Assembly (NCBI RefSeq): GCF_015461805.1
Contig: NZ_JACVZE010000002.1
Location: 496,001 to 560,000, forward strand
Direction of reading: 5' to 3'
Length of the DNA stretch: 64,000 bases
Origin: Pseudomonas pisciculturae
GTDB lineage: Bacteria > Pseudomonadota > Gammaproteobacteria > Pseudomonadales > Pseudomonadaceae
This document shows positions 18,101 to 26,468 of this stretch, one piece after another. Under the pieces are notes generated by a model. It was not told the DNA's origin. It ran no database searches and was given only the letters and a program-made list of their open reading frames with translations. The first letter of the stretch is position 1; each line of letters starts with the position of its first letter. A program made the translations under genes and the position numbers.

Positions 18101-19562
18101 GATCAACGTGGACGGCCAAGTCGTCAGCGACTTCGAGCGAGACCGGCTGCATCGGGAAGTGATCCGGACCCAAGGCGCTATCTGCACTCGCAGCGAATAT
18201 GATCGCAGCGGACGGGTGCGTTCTCGTTCAAGACTGCTCGTCCATCAGCCCCATCAGCGGCACACCAACGTTCAAAAGCAATTTGAGTATGACCCGAGTG
18301 ACAATCTTATCGGTCGTCTGGACCAGCAAGTAGACACTCACCATAGTCAACTGCTGCACTACGATGCCACCGGCAGAATCATGGCCCATCAGGATAACGC
18401 CATCGGACAAAACGAGACGTTTGCTTACGACGCCGCTGCGAACCTGCTGGACGGTCTAACGCCGGGTACAGGCTTGGTAGAGCACAACAGACTGCTGACC
18501 TACCAAGACAAACGATACCGATACGACGCGTTTGGCCGGATGATCGAAAAACGTAGCAGCAAACATGGCGTCCAACGCTTCAGGTATGACGCACTCCACC
18601 GCTTGGTTGAAGTGCATAAACAGACCAGCAACGGCGCAACTGTGGTCAAAATGACATATGACCCCTTGGACCGCCGTATCGAAAAAACCGAACACACTGC
18701 AAGTGGTTATCGCATTGGTCACACGCGTTTTATGTGGAGTGGCTTGCAGTTATTGCAAGAGCAAAAAAATAACCAAACCAGCCTTTATATCTATGTAGAC
18801 GAGGGCAATGAACCGCTGGCACGTGTTGACGGAGAGGGTTCGCTGCAAAAAATCCGCTACTACCACAACGATCTCAATGGATTGCCAGAGCAACTCTCGG
18901 AATTCGACGGTCAGACCGTGTGGCAGGCCAGGTATCGCGTCTGGGGAAGTGTGGTCGAAGAAATCAGAGAGCCCTATTACCTGGAAGAACAAAACCTTAG
19001 ATTCCAAGGGCAGTATCTCGACCGTGAGACAGGGCTTCACTACAACACTTTCCGCTTCTATGACCCGGATATAGGGCGTTTTACTACACCTGACCCTATC
19101 GGGTTAGCCGGTGGTTTGAACCTGTATACCTATGCCCCCAATCCCCTGACCTGGATAGATCCTTTCGGGCTGACACTTGAGGGTAATGACGCGACTGGTA
19201 GGCCGTTATCCAGTCCGCACTACAGTGTTTGGTACCAGACGGATATCCCGGCGGACTTACACTCTGGGACCCGTCCCCAGCACAACCGTGATGCCAACAA
19301 GCAATTGCATGAGGCAATTCAAAAGAACCCGCACATGGCGAAATCATTACCACCTGAGGTAATCGAACACGTGAAGCCCGGCAAGTATGGAGGCCATAAA
19401 GACACCAGCCCACCCGGTCAGTCGTGGCATCATAATGCTCAGGATCCAACGAAAATCGAACTGGTCCCCAGGCCACAACACAGAGCTAAAGGGCCCGTTC
19501 AAGCGAGTCTGCACCCCGACCAGAAGGGTGGTTTCAAAAAACTTGGTGGAAAGTGCACTTAG
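15135..19562 (+). CDS. PAAR-Rhs T6SS effector with HNH/Endo VII-type nuclease tip
   Basis: This 1475-residue effector has several parts. A hydrophobic, Ala/Gly-rich region (about residues 23-75) forms the transmembrane helices expected to bind EagR. A PAAR-like domain (about 95-245) would cap VgrG. The Rhs core (about 300-1346) is full of YD repeats (for example YDARGNCTCETDPLGYTTHY) and ends in DPIGLAGG...NLYTYAPNP...DPFGL, the conserved self-cleavage boundary. The last 129 residues (1347-1475) are the variable toxin. It has SWHHNAQDPTKIELVPR and downstream His residues, the WHH/LHH pattern of HNH/Endo VII nucleases, so a DNase role in rival cells is likely. The core and tip DNA is visibly lower in GC than vgrG. 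The frame is intact. Confidence 0.9.
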   Translation: MSDALWAARMGDALTHTSMMADILGGVLEVAANVAITALATAAVAAAVGVTIATAGIGGCILGAVVGIIVGMAMSKTGADKGLSKMCEDFSNALFPPTVEATIAVGSTNTLVNGIPAARAAGSIPSHVAPAGTELEQIPPEPDPMPQPEPGFLDMAEGFFSQLWRPTVATPAPGVVPALTDMVLCARHPPMPPQLLAEGSDKVTINGQPAVRSGDRSMCDATVVSSGLISPNVTIGGGTVVVQEIRSGKTPGVGLAIEALMMLKGAKGKTLSNLPCMLLSGVTSYAVSQAMGAAANAAIGSPNPVHAATGAKVLGGNDELDFVMPGLLPISWQRFYNSRDERSDGLFGTGWSVPYEIKVEIQPHPEGGEQLVYTDEQGRQINLGTVALGSAMFSPAEGLSIRRHRNGQLLIESANGLYRLFEETPGTPSRLRLTQLGDRNDNRIYLDYEHDGRLCRLRDTYDLVQVELTYELARVCRVDRVYDDQTREVLATYGFDSEGDLAETRDAGGQVQRRFVYDTGRRMSEHLLPTGLRCFYEWGLVDGLEWRVVRHWTDEGDEYRYDYDLVAGKTQITDGLRRISVRYWNDQHQVVEYTDALEQTWQFEWNDERQLLSATDPQGGRYEYSYDEQGNLIGTKDPLGRISSTLWLQHWALPVVQTNADGSCWRYRYDARGNCTCETDPLGYTTHYQYDSSGQVVQIVDASGKNKTLRWNPLGQLTEYLDCSGYPTRFSYDRRGYLHLITNALGERTQLHYDVQGRLLSNQLPDGRTEYFRRNLSGRIIGYTDPSGYTTHYQHNRRGQVHQRTDAQGRKVQFAYDNYGRLQALTNENGEQYQFAWDACDRLKQQRDLDGSARHFIYDALNRVSLIESVPAPYGSGFAPVSTVHLASIVHRLERDAVGRLVAKVTDDGRTEYHYDALDRLIAVSSKDTDGNEQVLKFSYTARGELLEERSSTGTLRHQYDELGNLQQTGLPDGRHISRLYYGSGHLHQINVDGQVVSDFERDRLHREVIRTQGAICTRSEYDRSGRVRSRSRLLVHQPHQRHTNVQKQFEYDPSDNLIGRLDQQVDTHHSQLLHYDATGRIMAHQDNAIGQNETFAYDAAANLLDGLTPGTGLVEHNRLLTYQDKRYRYDAFGRMIEKRSSKHGVQRFRYDALHRLVEVHKQTSNGATVVKMTYDPLDRRIEKTEHTASGYRIGHTRFMWSGLQLLQEQKNNQTSLYIYVDEGNEPLARVDGEGSLQKIRYYHNDLNGLPEQLSEFDGQTVWQARYRVWGSVVEEIREPYYLEEQNLRFQGQYLDRETGLHYNTFRFYDPDIGRFTTPDPIGLAGGLNLYTYAPNPLTWIDPFGLTLEGNDATGRPLSSPHYSVWYQTDIPADLHSGTRPQHNRDANKQLHEAIQKNPHMAKSLPPEVIEHVKPGKYGGHKDTSPPGQSWHHNAQDPTKIELVPRPQHRAKGPVQASLHPDQKGGFKKLGGKCT

Positions 19563-19580
19563 CCCATATGAGGAAGTGAT

Positions 19581-19901
19581 ATGAAATTAATCTCTATTCG
19601 CGATGTTCTGACTTCACCTGAGAACAACCCGCAAGGTTGGTTCTACCTGCCTCCCGACTCGGCACAGTGGAGTCCTGAGACCTTGGGCGTGTTCTCACTC
19701 GACAGTTCGGATTTCCCACCTGACTCAGACGACTACTTGCCCAAACAGGCGAAAGAAGATGGCTGGATTGCGACGTTGGAGACTTCAGCAATCGAGGACG
19801 TAGTCGACAACGCAAAAGACCAGTTGCCAGCAGCGAGTGCCGTGGATCTGTTCAACGCATTTTTGTTCTATTTCGAGAACGACGCGTTCATCGAATACTA
19901 A
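19581..19901 (+). CDS. Putative immunity protein for the Rhs nuclease
   Basis: This 106-residue, strongly acidic protein (stretches such as DSSDFPPDSDDYLP and the end YFENDAFIEY) is encoded 18 bp after the Rhs toxin, with GAGGAAG 6 bp before its ATG. It has no signal peptide, so it should act in the cytoplasm, where a DNase would be neutralised. A small acidic protein next to a basic nuclease tip fits an immunity partner. The sequence reminds me of a DUF7716-like family, but I am not sure. Function is inferred from position and charge. A strong terminator follows. Confidence 0.7.
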   Translation: MKLISIRDVLTSPENNPQGWFYLPPDSAQWSPETLGVFSLDSSDFPPDSDDYLPKQAKEDGWIATLETSAIEDVVDNAKDQLPAASAVDLFNAFLFYFENDAFIEY

Positions 19902-19941
19902 GTCCAACTCATTGAGCGCAAGCAACGATCAAGACAGTCAC

Positions 19942-19981
19942 AAAAAATGGGCACCCGATCTAATCGGCGTGCCCATTTTTT
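19942..19981. terminator. Bidirectional terminator (immunity gene / hupA)
   Basis: AAAAAATGGGCAC pairs with GTGCCCATTTTTT around a short loop that itself pairs CCGAT/ATCGG. A-tract and T-tract flank the stem, so it can stop transcription from both sides, closing the T6SS cargo operon and the opposing hupA gene. Confidence 0.85.
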
Positions 19982-20017
19982 CTACCGCCCCGCCCCCTTT
20001 CGAGACGGTACAACCGG

Positions 20018-20293
20018 TTACTCGTTAACAGTATCTTTGAGCGATTTGCCCGGTTTGAACGCAACGGTGTTGCTCGCCTTGATTTTAACCGGCTCGCCGG
20101 TTTGCGGGTTTTTGCCGGTGCGGGCGCCGCGGTGGCGTTGCAGGAAGGTGCCGAAGCCAACCAGGGTGACGCTGTCCTTGCGGTGCAGGGCGCCGGTGAT
20201 TTCTTCGAGAACGGCGTTGAGGACGCGGTTGGCCTGTTCTTTGGTGAGATCCGCTTTTTCAGCGATGGCGGCTGCGAGTTCTGGTTTACGCAT
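20018..20293 (-). CDS. hupA: HU-family DNA-binding protein
   Basis: This 91-residue histone-like protein begins MRKPELAAAIAEKADLTKEQ. The DNA-binding arm RHRGARTGKNPQTGEPVKI (about residues 53-71) and the Phe-rich core VTLVGFGTF are typical of HU. It should bind and bend DNA as a dimer and help organise the nucleoid. It sits beside rubredoxin reductase as PA5348 does in PAO1, which supports the hupA label. It could be named differently, because Pseudomonas has several HU paralogues. Confidence 0.93.
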   Translation of the reverse strand: MRKPELAAAIAEKADLTKEQANRVLNAVLEEITGALHRKDSVTLVGFGTFLQRHRGARTGKNPQTGEPVKIKASNTVAFKPGKSLKDTVNE

Positions 20294-20484
20294 GTGTGAA
20301 GCCTCTTTGACGGTTTTTTGTTGTTATGTCCGTGCTGCTCTCTTCTGGAGCAGCGCCCAAAGCGCCGCAGGCTCTACTCTGCGGCAGACGGAAGTGAGAA
20401 TGGCATGCCCTCAGACGCTGCGCCAGTCTCGCAGCGACCTTTCTGGGGGTAGGAGCGTGCTGATTCCGACAGAACGACCCGTAT

Positions 20485-21633
20485 TTACGCCAGCAACGGC
20501 GGAAGTTCTTTATTGAGGGCCAGTTTTTCCATCACGGCAGTGCCGGTCAGCGCGTAACCCAGCAAGCGGCCGCTGGCATCGCGGCACAGGGCCTTGATGT
20601 CGGCGCCTTGGCCTTCGACGTTCCACACGCCTTCAGTGCCCCGTGGCGGTGGCGAAACCACCAGCGGGCAGATGGGGGTTTTGACCGTCACCGGCATCGC
20701 GCCGTAGCTGACGGCTGTGGCGTTACCGGCCAGGGTCTGGGCCAGGGCGCGGGCGCAGGTCATGAGGGGCATCACGTACAGCAGGTTCAGGCCATCGACC
20801 TCAGCGCAGTCGCCCAGGGCGTAGATGTTGGCGTGGGAGGTCTTGAGGTGGCGGTCCACCATGACGCCACGGTTGGTCTGCAGGCCCGCGGCGGCAGCCA
20901 GGTCGACGCGCGGACGCAGGCCGATGGCCGAGACCACCAGGTCGCAGTGGATCACTTCACCGTCCGACAGGTGGGCTTCCAGGCCGTCGGCGGTGCGTTG
21001 CAGGCGGTTAAGCACAGGGCCCAGGTGGAAGCGTGCACCGAGGCCTTCAAGCCCGGCCTGTACCGCTGCGGCCGCTGCCGGGTGCAGCAGTGTCGGCATG
21101 ACTTGCTCGCACGGCGCCACCAGGTCGATTTCATAGCCGCCCAGGATCAGGTCGTTGGCGAATTCGCAGCCGATCAGGCCGGCGCCCAGCAGCAGCACAC
21201 GGCGCTTGCCGGCGGCAGCGGTGCGAAAGCGTGCATAGTCTTCGAGGTCGTTGATGGGGAAAATCAGCTCGGCCGCGTCACCTTCGACCGGTACGCGTAC
21301 GGTTTCTGCGCCCCAGGCCAGGATCAGGTCGCGGTAGGCCACCGCCTCTTCGCCGATCCACAGGCGCTTGTGGCCCGGGTCGATGCCACTGACGCGAGTG
21401 TGAGTGCGCACCTCGGCCTTGAGTTGCTCGGCCATGGCGCCGGGTTCGGCCATGCTCAGGCCATCGGCTTCCTTGTTTTTGCCAAAGCCGGTGGAGAGCA
21501 TGGGCTTGGAGTAGGAGCGCCCGTCATCTGCGGTGATCAGCAGCAAGGGGGTCTCGCTGTCGAGCTTGCGAAACTCCCGGGCTACGTTGTAACCGGCCAG
21601 TCCTGTGCCGATGATCACGACAGGTGCGTTCAT
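20485..21633 (-). CDS. Rubredoxin-NAD(+) reductase
   Basis: This 382-residue flavoprotein transfers electrons from NADH through FAD to rubredoxin. It has the N-terminal FAD-binding [15 protein letters not shown], a second Rossmann motif [16 protein letters not shown] (about residues 147-162) for NAD, and the late [10 protein letters not shown] (about 272) that contacts FAD. It lies 35 bp downstream of the rubredoxin gene on the same strand, so the two partners form an operon. Length and order match PA5349-PA5350 of PAO1, where the pair serves alkane hydroxylases and other electron sinks. No alkane hydroxylase is visible here. Confidence 0.93.
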   Translation of the reverse strand: MNAPVVIIGTGLAGYNVAREFRKLDSETPLLLITADDGRSYSKPMLSTGFGKNKEADGLSMAEPGAMAEQLKAEVRTHTRVSGIDPGHKRLWIGEEAVAYRDLILAWGAETVRVPVEGDAAELIFPINDLEDYARFRTAAAGKRRVLLLGAGLIGCEFANDLILGGYEIDLVAPCEQVMPTLLHPAAAAAVQAGLEGLGARFHLGPVLNRLQRTADGLEAHLSDGEVIHCDLVVSAIGLRPRVDLAAAAGLQTNRGVMVDRHLKTSHANIYALGDCAEVDGLNLLYVMPLMTCARALAQTLAGNATAVSYGAMPVTVKTPICPLVVSPPPRGTEGVWNVEGQGADIKALCRDASGRLLGYALTGTAVMEKLALNKELPPLLA

Positions 21634-21668
21634 TCCTTTCTCCTTGTAGTACGGTTCTTAAATTCAGA

Positions 21669-21836
21669 TCAGCCGATTTCGATCATTTCGAAATCCATTT
21701 TGCCAACGCCGCAGTCTGGGCACAGCCAGTCTTCAGGGACGTCTTCCCAACGGGTGCCGGGCACAATTCCGTCATCCGGCCAGCCGTCTGCTTCGTTGTA
21801 GATCAGGCCACAGACGATACATTGCCACTTCTTCAT
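21669..21836 (-). CDS. Rubredoxin
   Basis: This 55-residue iron protein begins [19 protein letters not shown]. Two CxxCG knuckles (Cys6/Cys9 and Cys39/Cys42, the second as DWLCPDCG) hold the single iron atom. The ATG at 21836 follows GAGGA at good spacing. The longer in-frame reading upstream has no rubredoxin-like sequence and is not part of the gene. It is co-transcribed with the reductase. Only one rubredoxin gene is present, whereas PAO1 carries two in tandem. Confidence 0.94.
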   Translation of the reverse strand: MKKWQCIVCGLIYNEADGWPDDGIVPGTRWEDVPEDWLCPDCGVGKMDFEMIEIG

Positions 21837-22034
21837 TACGTGTTTCCTCAGGAATTCCAGGCATCTTGGCCGACGGTCGATGGATCCAGCGTTGCCGTAC
21901 GGCTCAGGGCGTTTTGTACTGATCAGGGCGCGCAGATGCAAGCACGATCGGCGCAAACGGCGGGTTTGGCCCGGCAAAAGTTCAGGGCGCCATGGTAAGC
22001 TCGCCGCCTCTTTTGCTGCCAATACTGACTCACC

Positions 22035-22598
22035 GTGCCGCACTCAATCGCCCCGCCCGATGCTTGCCAATGGCTGACCCAGAGCCTTCTGACCCCATTA
22101 CCAGCGCCCCTGACCCTCGACTGGCTGTTCGACGAAGGCTCGCTCACGCGGCGGCTGACTTCGTTGTCCAACGACGGTTTCAGTGTGACGCCGCTGTTCG
22201 AAGGCTGGCAGCCGCTGCGGGATGACGAATGCGCCGCCCTGAACCTGGCGCCGGCCACTGTCGGCTGGGTACGCGAGGTGTATCTGCGTGGGCATGGCCA
22301 GCCGTGGGTGTTCGCCCGCAGCGTGGCGGCGCGCAGCGCGTTGCAGGGCGATGGCTTGCACATGGATGAACTGGGCAGCCGCTCCTTGGGCGAGTTGCTG
22401 TTCTGCGACCGGGCATTCACCCGCCAGGTCATAGAGGTGTGCCATTACCCACGGCAGTGGCTGCCGACAGCAGATGAGGCCGACGGGCTGTGGGGCCGCC
22501 GCTCACGCTTTGATCGCGGCGCGCTGAGCATCCTGGTGGCGGAAATTTTCTTACCGAGCTTCTGGCACGCCCTGCATGCCCATCCGGAGAACTGCTGA
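22035..22598 (+). CDS. ubiC: Chorismate pyruvate-lyase UbiC
   Basis: This 187-residue enzyme removes pyruvate from chorismate to give 4-hydroxybenzoate, the first committed step of ubiquinone synthesis. The segments [12 protein letters not shown] (about residues 29-41), [20 protein letters not shown] and [11 protein letters not shown] (about 112-122) are typical of UbiC. The start is GTG at 22035 with a weak ribosome-binding site. Its stop overlaps the ubiA start by one base (TGATG), so the two ubiquinone genes are coupled. The pair is divergent from rubredoxin, as in PAO1. Confidence 0.94.
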   Translation: MPHSIAPPDACQWLTQSLLTPLPAPLTLDWLFDEGSLTRRLTSLSNDGFSVTPLFEGWQPLRDDECAALNLAPATVGWVREVYLRGHGQPWVFARSVAARSALQGDGLHMDELGSRSLGELLFCDRAFTRQVIEVCHYPRQWLPTADEADGLWGRRSRFDRGALSILVAEIFLPSFWHALHAHPENC

Positions 22599-23488
22599 TG
22601 TATCAACGTCTGCTCAAGTCCTTGAATCGCCTGAACCCCAGGGCCTGGGATTTCATTCAGTTGACGCGCATGGACAAGCCCATCGGCATCTACCTGTTGT
22701 TGTGGCCGACGCTGTGGGCGCTGTGGATTGCCGGCAAGGGCTCGCCTTCCTTGATCAATATCGTGATTTTCGTACTGGGCGTGGTGCTGACCCGCGCTGG
22801 CGGCTGTGTGATCAACGACTGGGCCGACCGCAAGGTCGACGGCCATGTGAAGCGCACCGAGCAACGCCCACTGGTGAGCGGCAAGATCAGCTCAAAAGAG
22901 GCGCTGGTGTTTTTTGCGGTGCTGATGGGCATCAGTTTCTTGCTGGTGCTGCTGACCAACGCGACCACCATCCTGCTGTCCTTGGGGGGCTTGGCGCTGG
23001 CGGCGAGCTACCCGTTCATGAAGCGCTACACCTATTACCCGCAGGTGGTGCTGGGCGCGGCGTTTTCCTGGGGCATGCCGATGGCGTTTACCGCCGAGAC
23101 CGGCAGCCTGCCTGCTGCGGCGTGGCTGCTGTATATCGCCAACCTGTTATGGACAGTGGGGTATGACACTTATTACGCCATGACCGACCGCGACGACGAC
23201 TTGAAGATTGGCGTGAAGTCCACGGCGATTCTGTTTGGCGATGCGGACCGCGTGATTATCCTGACCCTGCAGGGCCTGGCGTTGGTGTGCCTGTTGCTGG
23301 CGGGTTCGCGGTTTGAGCTGGGGGGGTGGTTCCACTTGGGGCTGCTGGCCGCGGCGGGCTGTTTTGCGTGGGAGTTCTGGTATACGCGGGACAGGGATCG
23401 GATGAAGTGCTTCAAGGCGTTTTTGCATAACCATTGGGCGGGGTTGGCGATATTTGTGGGGATTGTGGCGGATTACGCGTTTCGCTGA
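22598..23488 (+). CDS. ubiA: 4-hydroxybenzoate octaprenyltransferase UbiA
   Basis: This 296-residue inner-membrane prenyltransferase attaches the polyprenyl tail to 4-hydroxybenzoate. Two Asp-rich Mg-diphosphate motifs are visible, NDWADRKVD (about residues 72-80) and [12 protein letters not shown] (about 190-201). About eight hydrophobic helices are spread along the chain. The [15 protein letters not shown] opening (about 25-40) is a family hallmark. It is translated together with ubiC. A mixed REP element follows its stop. Confidence 0.96.
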   Translation: MYQRLLKSLNRLNPRAWDFIQLTRMDKPIGIYLLLWPTLWALWIAGKGSPSLINIVIFVLGVVLTRAGGCVINDWADRKVDGHVKRTEQRPLVSGKISSKEALVFFAVLMGISFLLVLLTNATTILLSLGGLALAASYPFMKRYTYYPQVVLGAAFSWGMPMAFTAETGSLPAAAWLLYIANLLWTVGYDTYYAMTDRDDDLKIGVKSTAILFGDADRVIILTLQGLALVCLLLAGSRFELGGWFHLGLLAAAGCFAWEFWYTRDRDRMKCFKAFLHNHWAGLAIFVGIVADYAFR

Positions 23489-23515
23489 AGGTTTGATGGT
23501 GGCTGTACCGGCGCC

Positions 23516-23586
23516 ATCGGGGGCAAGCCCCCTCCCACATTTTGATTTGTGAACACAGTCAAATGTGGGAGCGGGCTTGCTCGCGA
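23516..23586. repeat. Two REP half-elements in outward order (after ubiA)
   Basis: ATCGGGGGCAAGCCCCCTCC ends CACA at 23539. TGTGGGAGCGGGCTTGCTCG begins at 23564. The order of the halves is reversed compared with a normal REPIN, and they belong to two types. They therefore look like the right half of one REPIN joined to the left half of another. Confidence 0.75.
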
Positions 23587-23608
23587 AGGTCTCAGCGGCG
23601 CCTCGGGC

Positions 23609-23986
23609 TCAAGGCTTGATGACGTGCCACACCCCACCCTTGCCATCACCAGTCTTGTCCCCGGCCTTCGCGTCATCCTTATAGGTGTACACCGGCTTGC
23701 CCTTGTAGGCCCATTGGCTAGTCTGGTCATCGCGGGTGATGACGGTCCAGTCACCCGTCGGTTTGTCGGTGGACTCCGCCTTCAACGGCGGCCAGTTGGT
23801 CGCGCACTGGTCCTTGCACACCGACTTGCCGTCGGCGTCCTTGTCGAAGGTGTAGAGGGTCAGGCCTTTGTGATCCACCAGCAGGCCGTCCTTGGTCATG
23901 GCGGGCTCCGCCGCGTACGCCAGGGCTGGCAGGGTCAACGCCGCCGTCACCAGCAGGGCTTTCCAGGAAACAGTGCTGTAAGTCAT
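23609..23986 (-). CDS. Secreted protein of the COG4315 'lipoprotein repeat' family
   Basis: This 125-residue protein has a Sec signal peptide (about residues 1-25, ending ALAYA). Two related units follow: DHKGLTLYTFDKD with KSVCKDQCATNWPPL, and YKGKPVYTYKDD with GVWHVI at the end. This is the repeat of PF03640/COG4315, whose function is unknown. The two Cys residues (CKDQC) are conserved in the family. It stands alone, convergent with ubiA, and its start faces the phoB promoter about 80 bp away. Confidence 0.8.
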   Translation of the reverse strand: MTYSTVSWKALLVTAALTLPALAYAAEPAMTKDGLLVDHKGLTLYTFDKDADGKSVCKDQCATNWPPLKAESTDKPTGDWTVITRDDQTSQWAYKGKPVYTYKDDAKAGDKTGDGKGGVWHVIKP

Positions 23987-24067
23987 CGGAACCTTCTTTT
24001 TTGGTTGTCAGGATTCGGACCCAAAGCGTAGCCCAGAGAGGCACGAATTGCCCAAGCGGCTAAATTA

Positions 24068-24085
24068 CTGTCACACGACTGCAAT
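24068..24085 (+). promoter_or_regulatory. Pho box upstream of phoB
   Basis: CTGTCACACGACTGCAAT consists of two 7-bp units, CTGTCAC and CTGCAAT, 4 bp apart, against the consensus CTGTCAT-N4-CTGTCAT. A -10-like TATCTAAT follows about 8 bp later (24094-24101). This fits PhoB autoregulation of phoBR. Confidence 0.75.
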
Positions 24086-24140
24086 AATTCCGTTATCTAA
24101 TGCGGCGCAAGACAGTTAAATGACAAGAGGATTTTTGAGC

Positions 24141-24830
24141 ATGGTAGGCAGGAGCATTCTGATCGTTGACGACGAAGCGCCCATCCGCGAGATGATCGCC
24201 GTCGCGTTGGAAATGGCCGGCTATGACTGCCTGGAGGCGGAGAACTCCCAGCAGGCCCATGCCATTATCGTCGACCGCAAGCCGGACCTGATCCTGCTGG
24301 ACTGGATGCTGCCCGGCACCTCCGGCATCGAACTGGCCCGCCGTCTCAAGCGTGACGAGCTGACCGGGGATATCCCGATCATCATGCTCACCGCCAAGGG
24401 CGAGGAGGACAACAAGATCCAGGGCCTGGAAGTCGGCGCCGACGACTACATCACCAAGCCGTTTTCCCCACGTGAACTGGTCGCACGCCTCAAAGCCGTT
24501 CTGCGCCGTGCCGGGCCTACCGATGGCGAAGCACCGATTGAAGTCGGCGGCCTGATCCTCGACCCCATCAGCCACCGCGTGACCATCGACGGCACCCCAG
24601 CCGAGATGGGCCCTACCGAATACCGCCTGCTGCAATTCTTCATGACCCATCAAGAGCGCGCCTACACCCGTGGCCAGTTGCTGGACCAGGTGTGGGGCGG
24701 CAATGTGTATGTAGAAGAACGCACCGTAGACGTGCATATTCGTCGCCTGCGCAAAGCCTTGGGCGATGCCTACGAGAATCTGGTACAAACCGTGCGCGGC
24801 ACGGGTTATAGGTTCTCAACCAAAGGCTGA
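24141..24830 (+). CDS. phoB: Phosphate response regulator PhoB
   Basis: This 229-residue OmpR-class regulator activates phosphate-starvation genes. The receiver domain has the acidic pair D10/D11, the phosphorylation site D54 (LLDWMLPG), T84 and K106. The winged-helix DNA-binding domain (about residues 130-227) contains [10 protein letters not shown] and [13 protein letters not shown]. The ATG at 24141 is preferred because AGAGGA lies about 9 bp upstream. An in-frame ATG at 24120 lacks this. A Pho box precedes the gene, and phoR follows after 46 bp. Confidence 0.96.
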   Translation: MVGRSILIVDDEAPIREMIAVALEMAGYDCLEAENSQQAHAIIVDRKPDLILLDWMLPGTSGIELARRLKRDELTGDIPIIMLTAKGEEDNKIQGLEVGADDYITKPFSPRELVARLKAVLRRAGPTDGEAPIEVGGLILDPISHRVTIDGTPAEMGPTEYRLLQFFMTHQERAYTRGQLLDQVWGGNVYVEERTVDVHIRRLRKALGDAYENLVQTVRGTGYRFSTKG

Positions 24831-24876
24831 GCCCGCCCCTCTCCTCTCTTAACAGCTGACAAGGACGCATGTTTAA

Positions 24877-26199
24877 GTGAACCAGAACTGGCATGGCACC
24901 CTGATCCGCCACATGCTTTTGCTGATCACCGGCTGCCTGCTCGTAGGCCTGGTCAGCGGCTATTACGGCTGGAGCCTGGCCATCGGTATCGGCCTGTACC
25001 TGGGCTGGACGCTCAAGCAACTGCTGCGCCTGCATGAATGGCTGCGCCAACACAAACCCGACGAAGCACCACCCGACGGCTATGGCCTGTGGGGCGAGGT
25101 GTTCGACAGCATCTACCACCTGCAACGCCGCGACCAACGGGTACGCGGGCGCCTGCAGGCGGTGATCGACCGGGTGCAGGAATCTACTGCCGCACTCAAA
25201 GACGCGGTGATCATGCTCGACAGCGACGGCAACCTGGAATGGTGGAACCGCGCCGCCGAGACCCTGCTGGGCCTCAAGACGCCCCAGGACAGCGGCCAGC
25301 CAGTGACCAACCTGGTACGCCACCCGCGCTTCAAGGAATACTTCGAGCAGGACAACTACGAAGAAGCCCTGGAAATACCATCGCCCACCAATGACCGCGT
25401 GCGCATCCAGCTGTACCTGACGCGCTATGGCAACAATGAGCACCTGATGCTGGTGCGCGACGTCACGCGCATCCACCAGTTGGAACAGATGCGCAAAGAC
25501 TTCGTCGCCAACGTCTCCCACGAGCTGCGCACGCCGTTGACGGTGATCTGCGGCTACCTGGAGACGCTGCTCGACAACGTCGACGACATCAACCCGCGCT
25601 GGAGCCGTGCCCTGCAACAGATGCAGCAACAGGGCTCGCGCATGCAGACCCTGCTCAACGACCTGCTGTTGCTGGCCAAGCTGGAAGCCACGGATTACCC
25701 GTCGGACAACCACCCAGTGGCGGTGCAAAGCCTGTTGAAGACCATCAAGAACGATGCCCTGGCCCTCTCGGGCGAGCGCGGCCAGCAGATCAGCCTGGAA
25801 GCCGACCCGGCCGTGCTGCTCAAAGGCAGCGAAGGCGAGTTACGCAGCGCATTCTCCAACCTGGTGTTCAACGCCGTGAAGTACACCCAGGACAAGGGCA
25901 CTATTCGCATCCGCTGGTGGGCCGACGAGCACGGCGCGCACCTGAGCGTGCAGGACTCCGGCATCGGCATCGACGCCAAGCACCTGCCGCGCCTGACCGA
26001 GCGTTTCTACCGTGTCGATTCCAGCCGTAACTCCAATACGGGTGGCACCGGGCTGGGCCTGGCGATCGTCAAGCATGTGCTGTTGCGTCATCGGGCACGC
26101 CTGGAAATCAGCAGTGTACTGGGGCATGGCAGTACGTTTACTTGCCATTTTCCAACGGCCCAAGTGGCCCGCGCGCAGGCGCTCAGCACAGACGAATAA
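24877..26199 (+). CDS. phoR: Phosphate sensor kinase PhoR
   Basis: This 440-residue histidine kinase pairs with PhoB. Two close hydrophobic segments at the N terminus (about residues 11-45) anchor it with almost no periplasmic part, as expected for PhoR. A PAS domain (about 100-190) precedes the HisKA site VSHELRTPL with His215. The ATPase part has N, G1 (DSGIGID) and G2 (GGTGLGLAIVKH) boxes. The start is GTG at 24877 after AAGGACG. It senses phosphate through the Pst-PhoU complex, which is encoded about 4 kb further on. A REPIN follows its stop. Confidence 0.95.
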   Translation: MNQNWHGTLIRHMLLLITGCLLVGLVSGYYGWSLAIGIGLYLGWTLKQLLRLHEWLRQHKPDEAPPDGYGLWGEVFDSIYHLQRRDQRVRGRLQAVIDRVQESTAALKDAVIMLDSDGNLEWWNRAAETLLGLKTPQDSGQPVTNLVRHPRFKEYFEQDNYEEALEIPSPTNDRVRIQLYLTRYGNNEHLMLVRDVTRIHQLEQMRKDFVANVSHELRTPLTVICGYLETLLDNVDDINPRWSRALQQMQQQGSRMQTLLNDLLLLAKLEATDYPSDNHPVAVQSLLKTIKNDALALSGERGQQISLEADPAVLLKGSEGELRSAFSNLVFNAVKYTQDKGTIRIRWWADEHGAHLSVQDSGIGIDAKHLPRLTERFYRVDSSRNSNTGGTGLGLAIVKHVLLRHRARLEISSVLGHGSTFTCHFPTAQVARAQALSTDE

Positions 26200-26222
26200 C
26201 CCAAAAACAACACAGGACAAAA

Positions 26223-26311
26223 TGTGGGAGGGGGCTTGCCCCCGATTGCGGTGGGTCAGTCAACACATCCATATCTGACCCACCGCCATCGGGGGCAAGC
26301 CCCCTCCCACA
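26223..26311. repeat. REPIN, near-perfect long hairpin (phoR-corC gap)
   Basis: The outer arms TGTGGGAGGGGGCTTGCCCC and GGGGCAAGCCCCCTCCCACA enclose inner arms GCGGTGGGTCAG and CTGACCCACCGC. The whole 89 bp can fold into one hairpin, the defining form of a REPIN. Both ends are of the 'GGGGGCTTGCCCCC' type. Confidence 0.92.
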
Positions 26312-26468
26312 GGGGATCCGTGTGACGCTGATAGCTGTACTTCAACCCCCGCCCGGCAGCGGGCACTAGGCAAGCGCCCCGCCAGCCGCTACATTGGCCG
26401 ACTTGCGTCCGCGTTTGCGGCCCACCTGCCACCCCTTATTGAACACACGGAACCTGCAAAACCCCATC

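Noticed and set aside
16200..19150. Internal similarities of the Rhs gene as DNA tandem repeats
   Set aside because: The YD repeats are degenerate at DNA level and belong to the protein's shell fold.
21837..22043. N-terminal extension of rubredoxin to 124 residues
   Set aside because: The extra 69 residues are not rubredoxin-like, while ATG at 21836 has GAGGA at the correct distance and gives the standard 55 residues.
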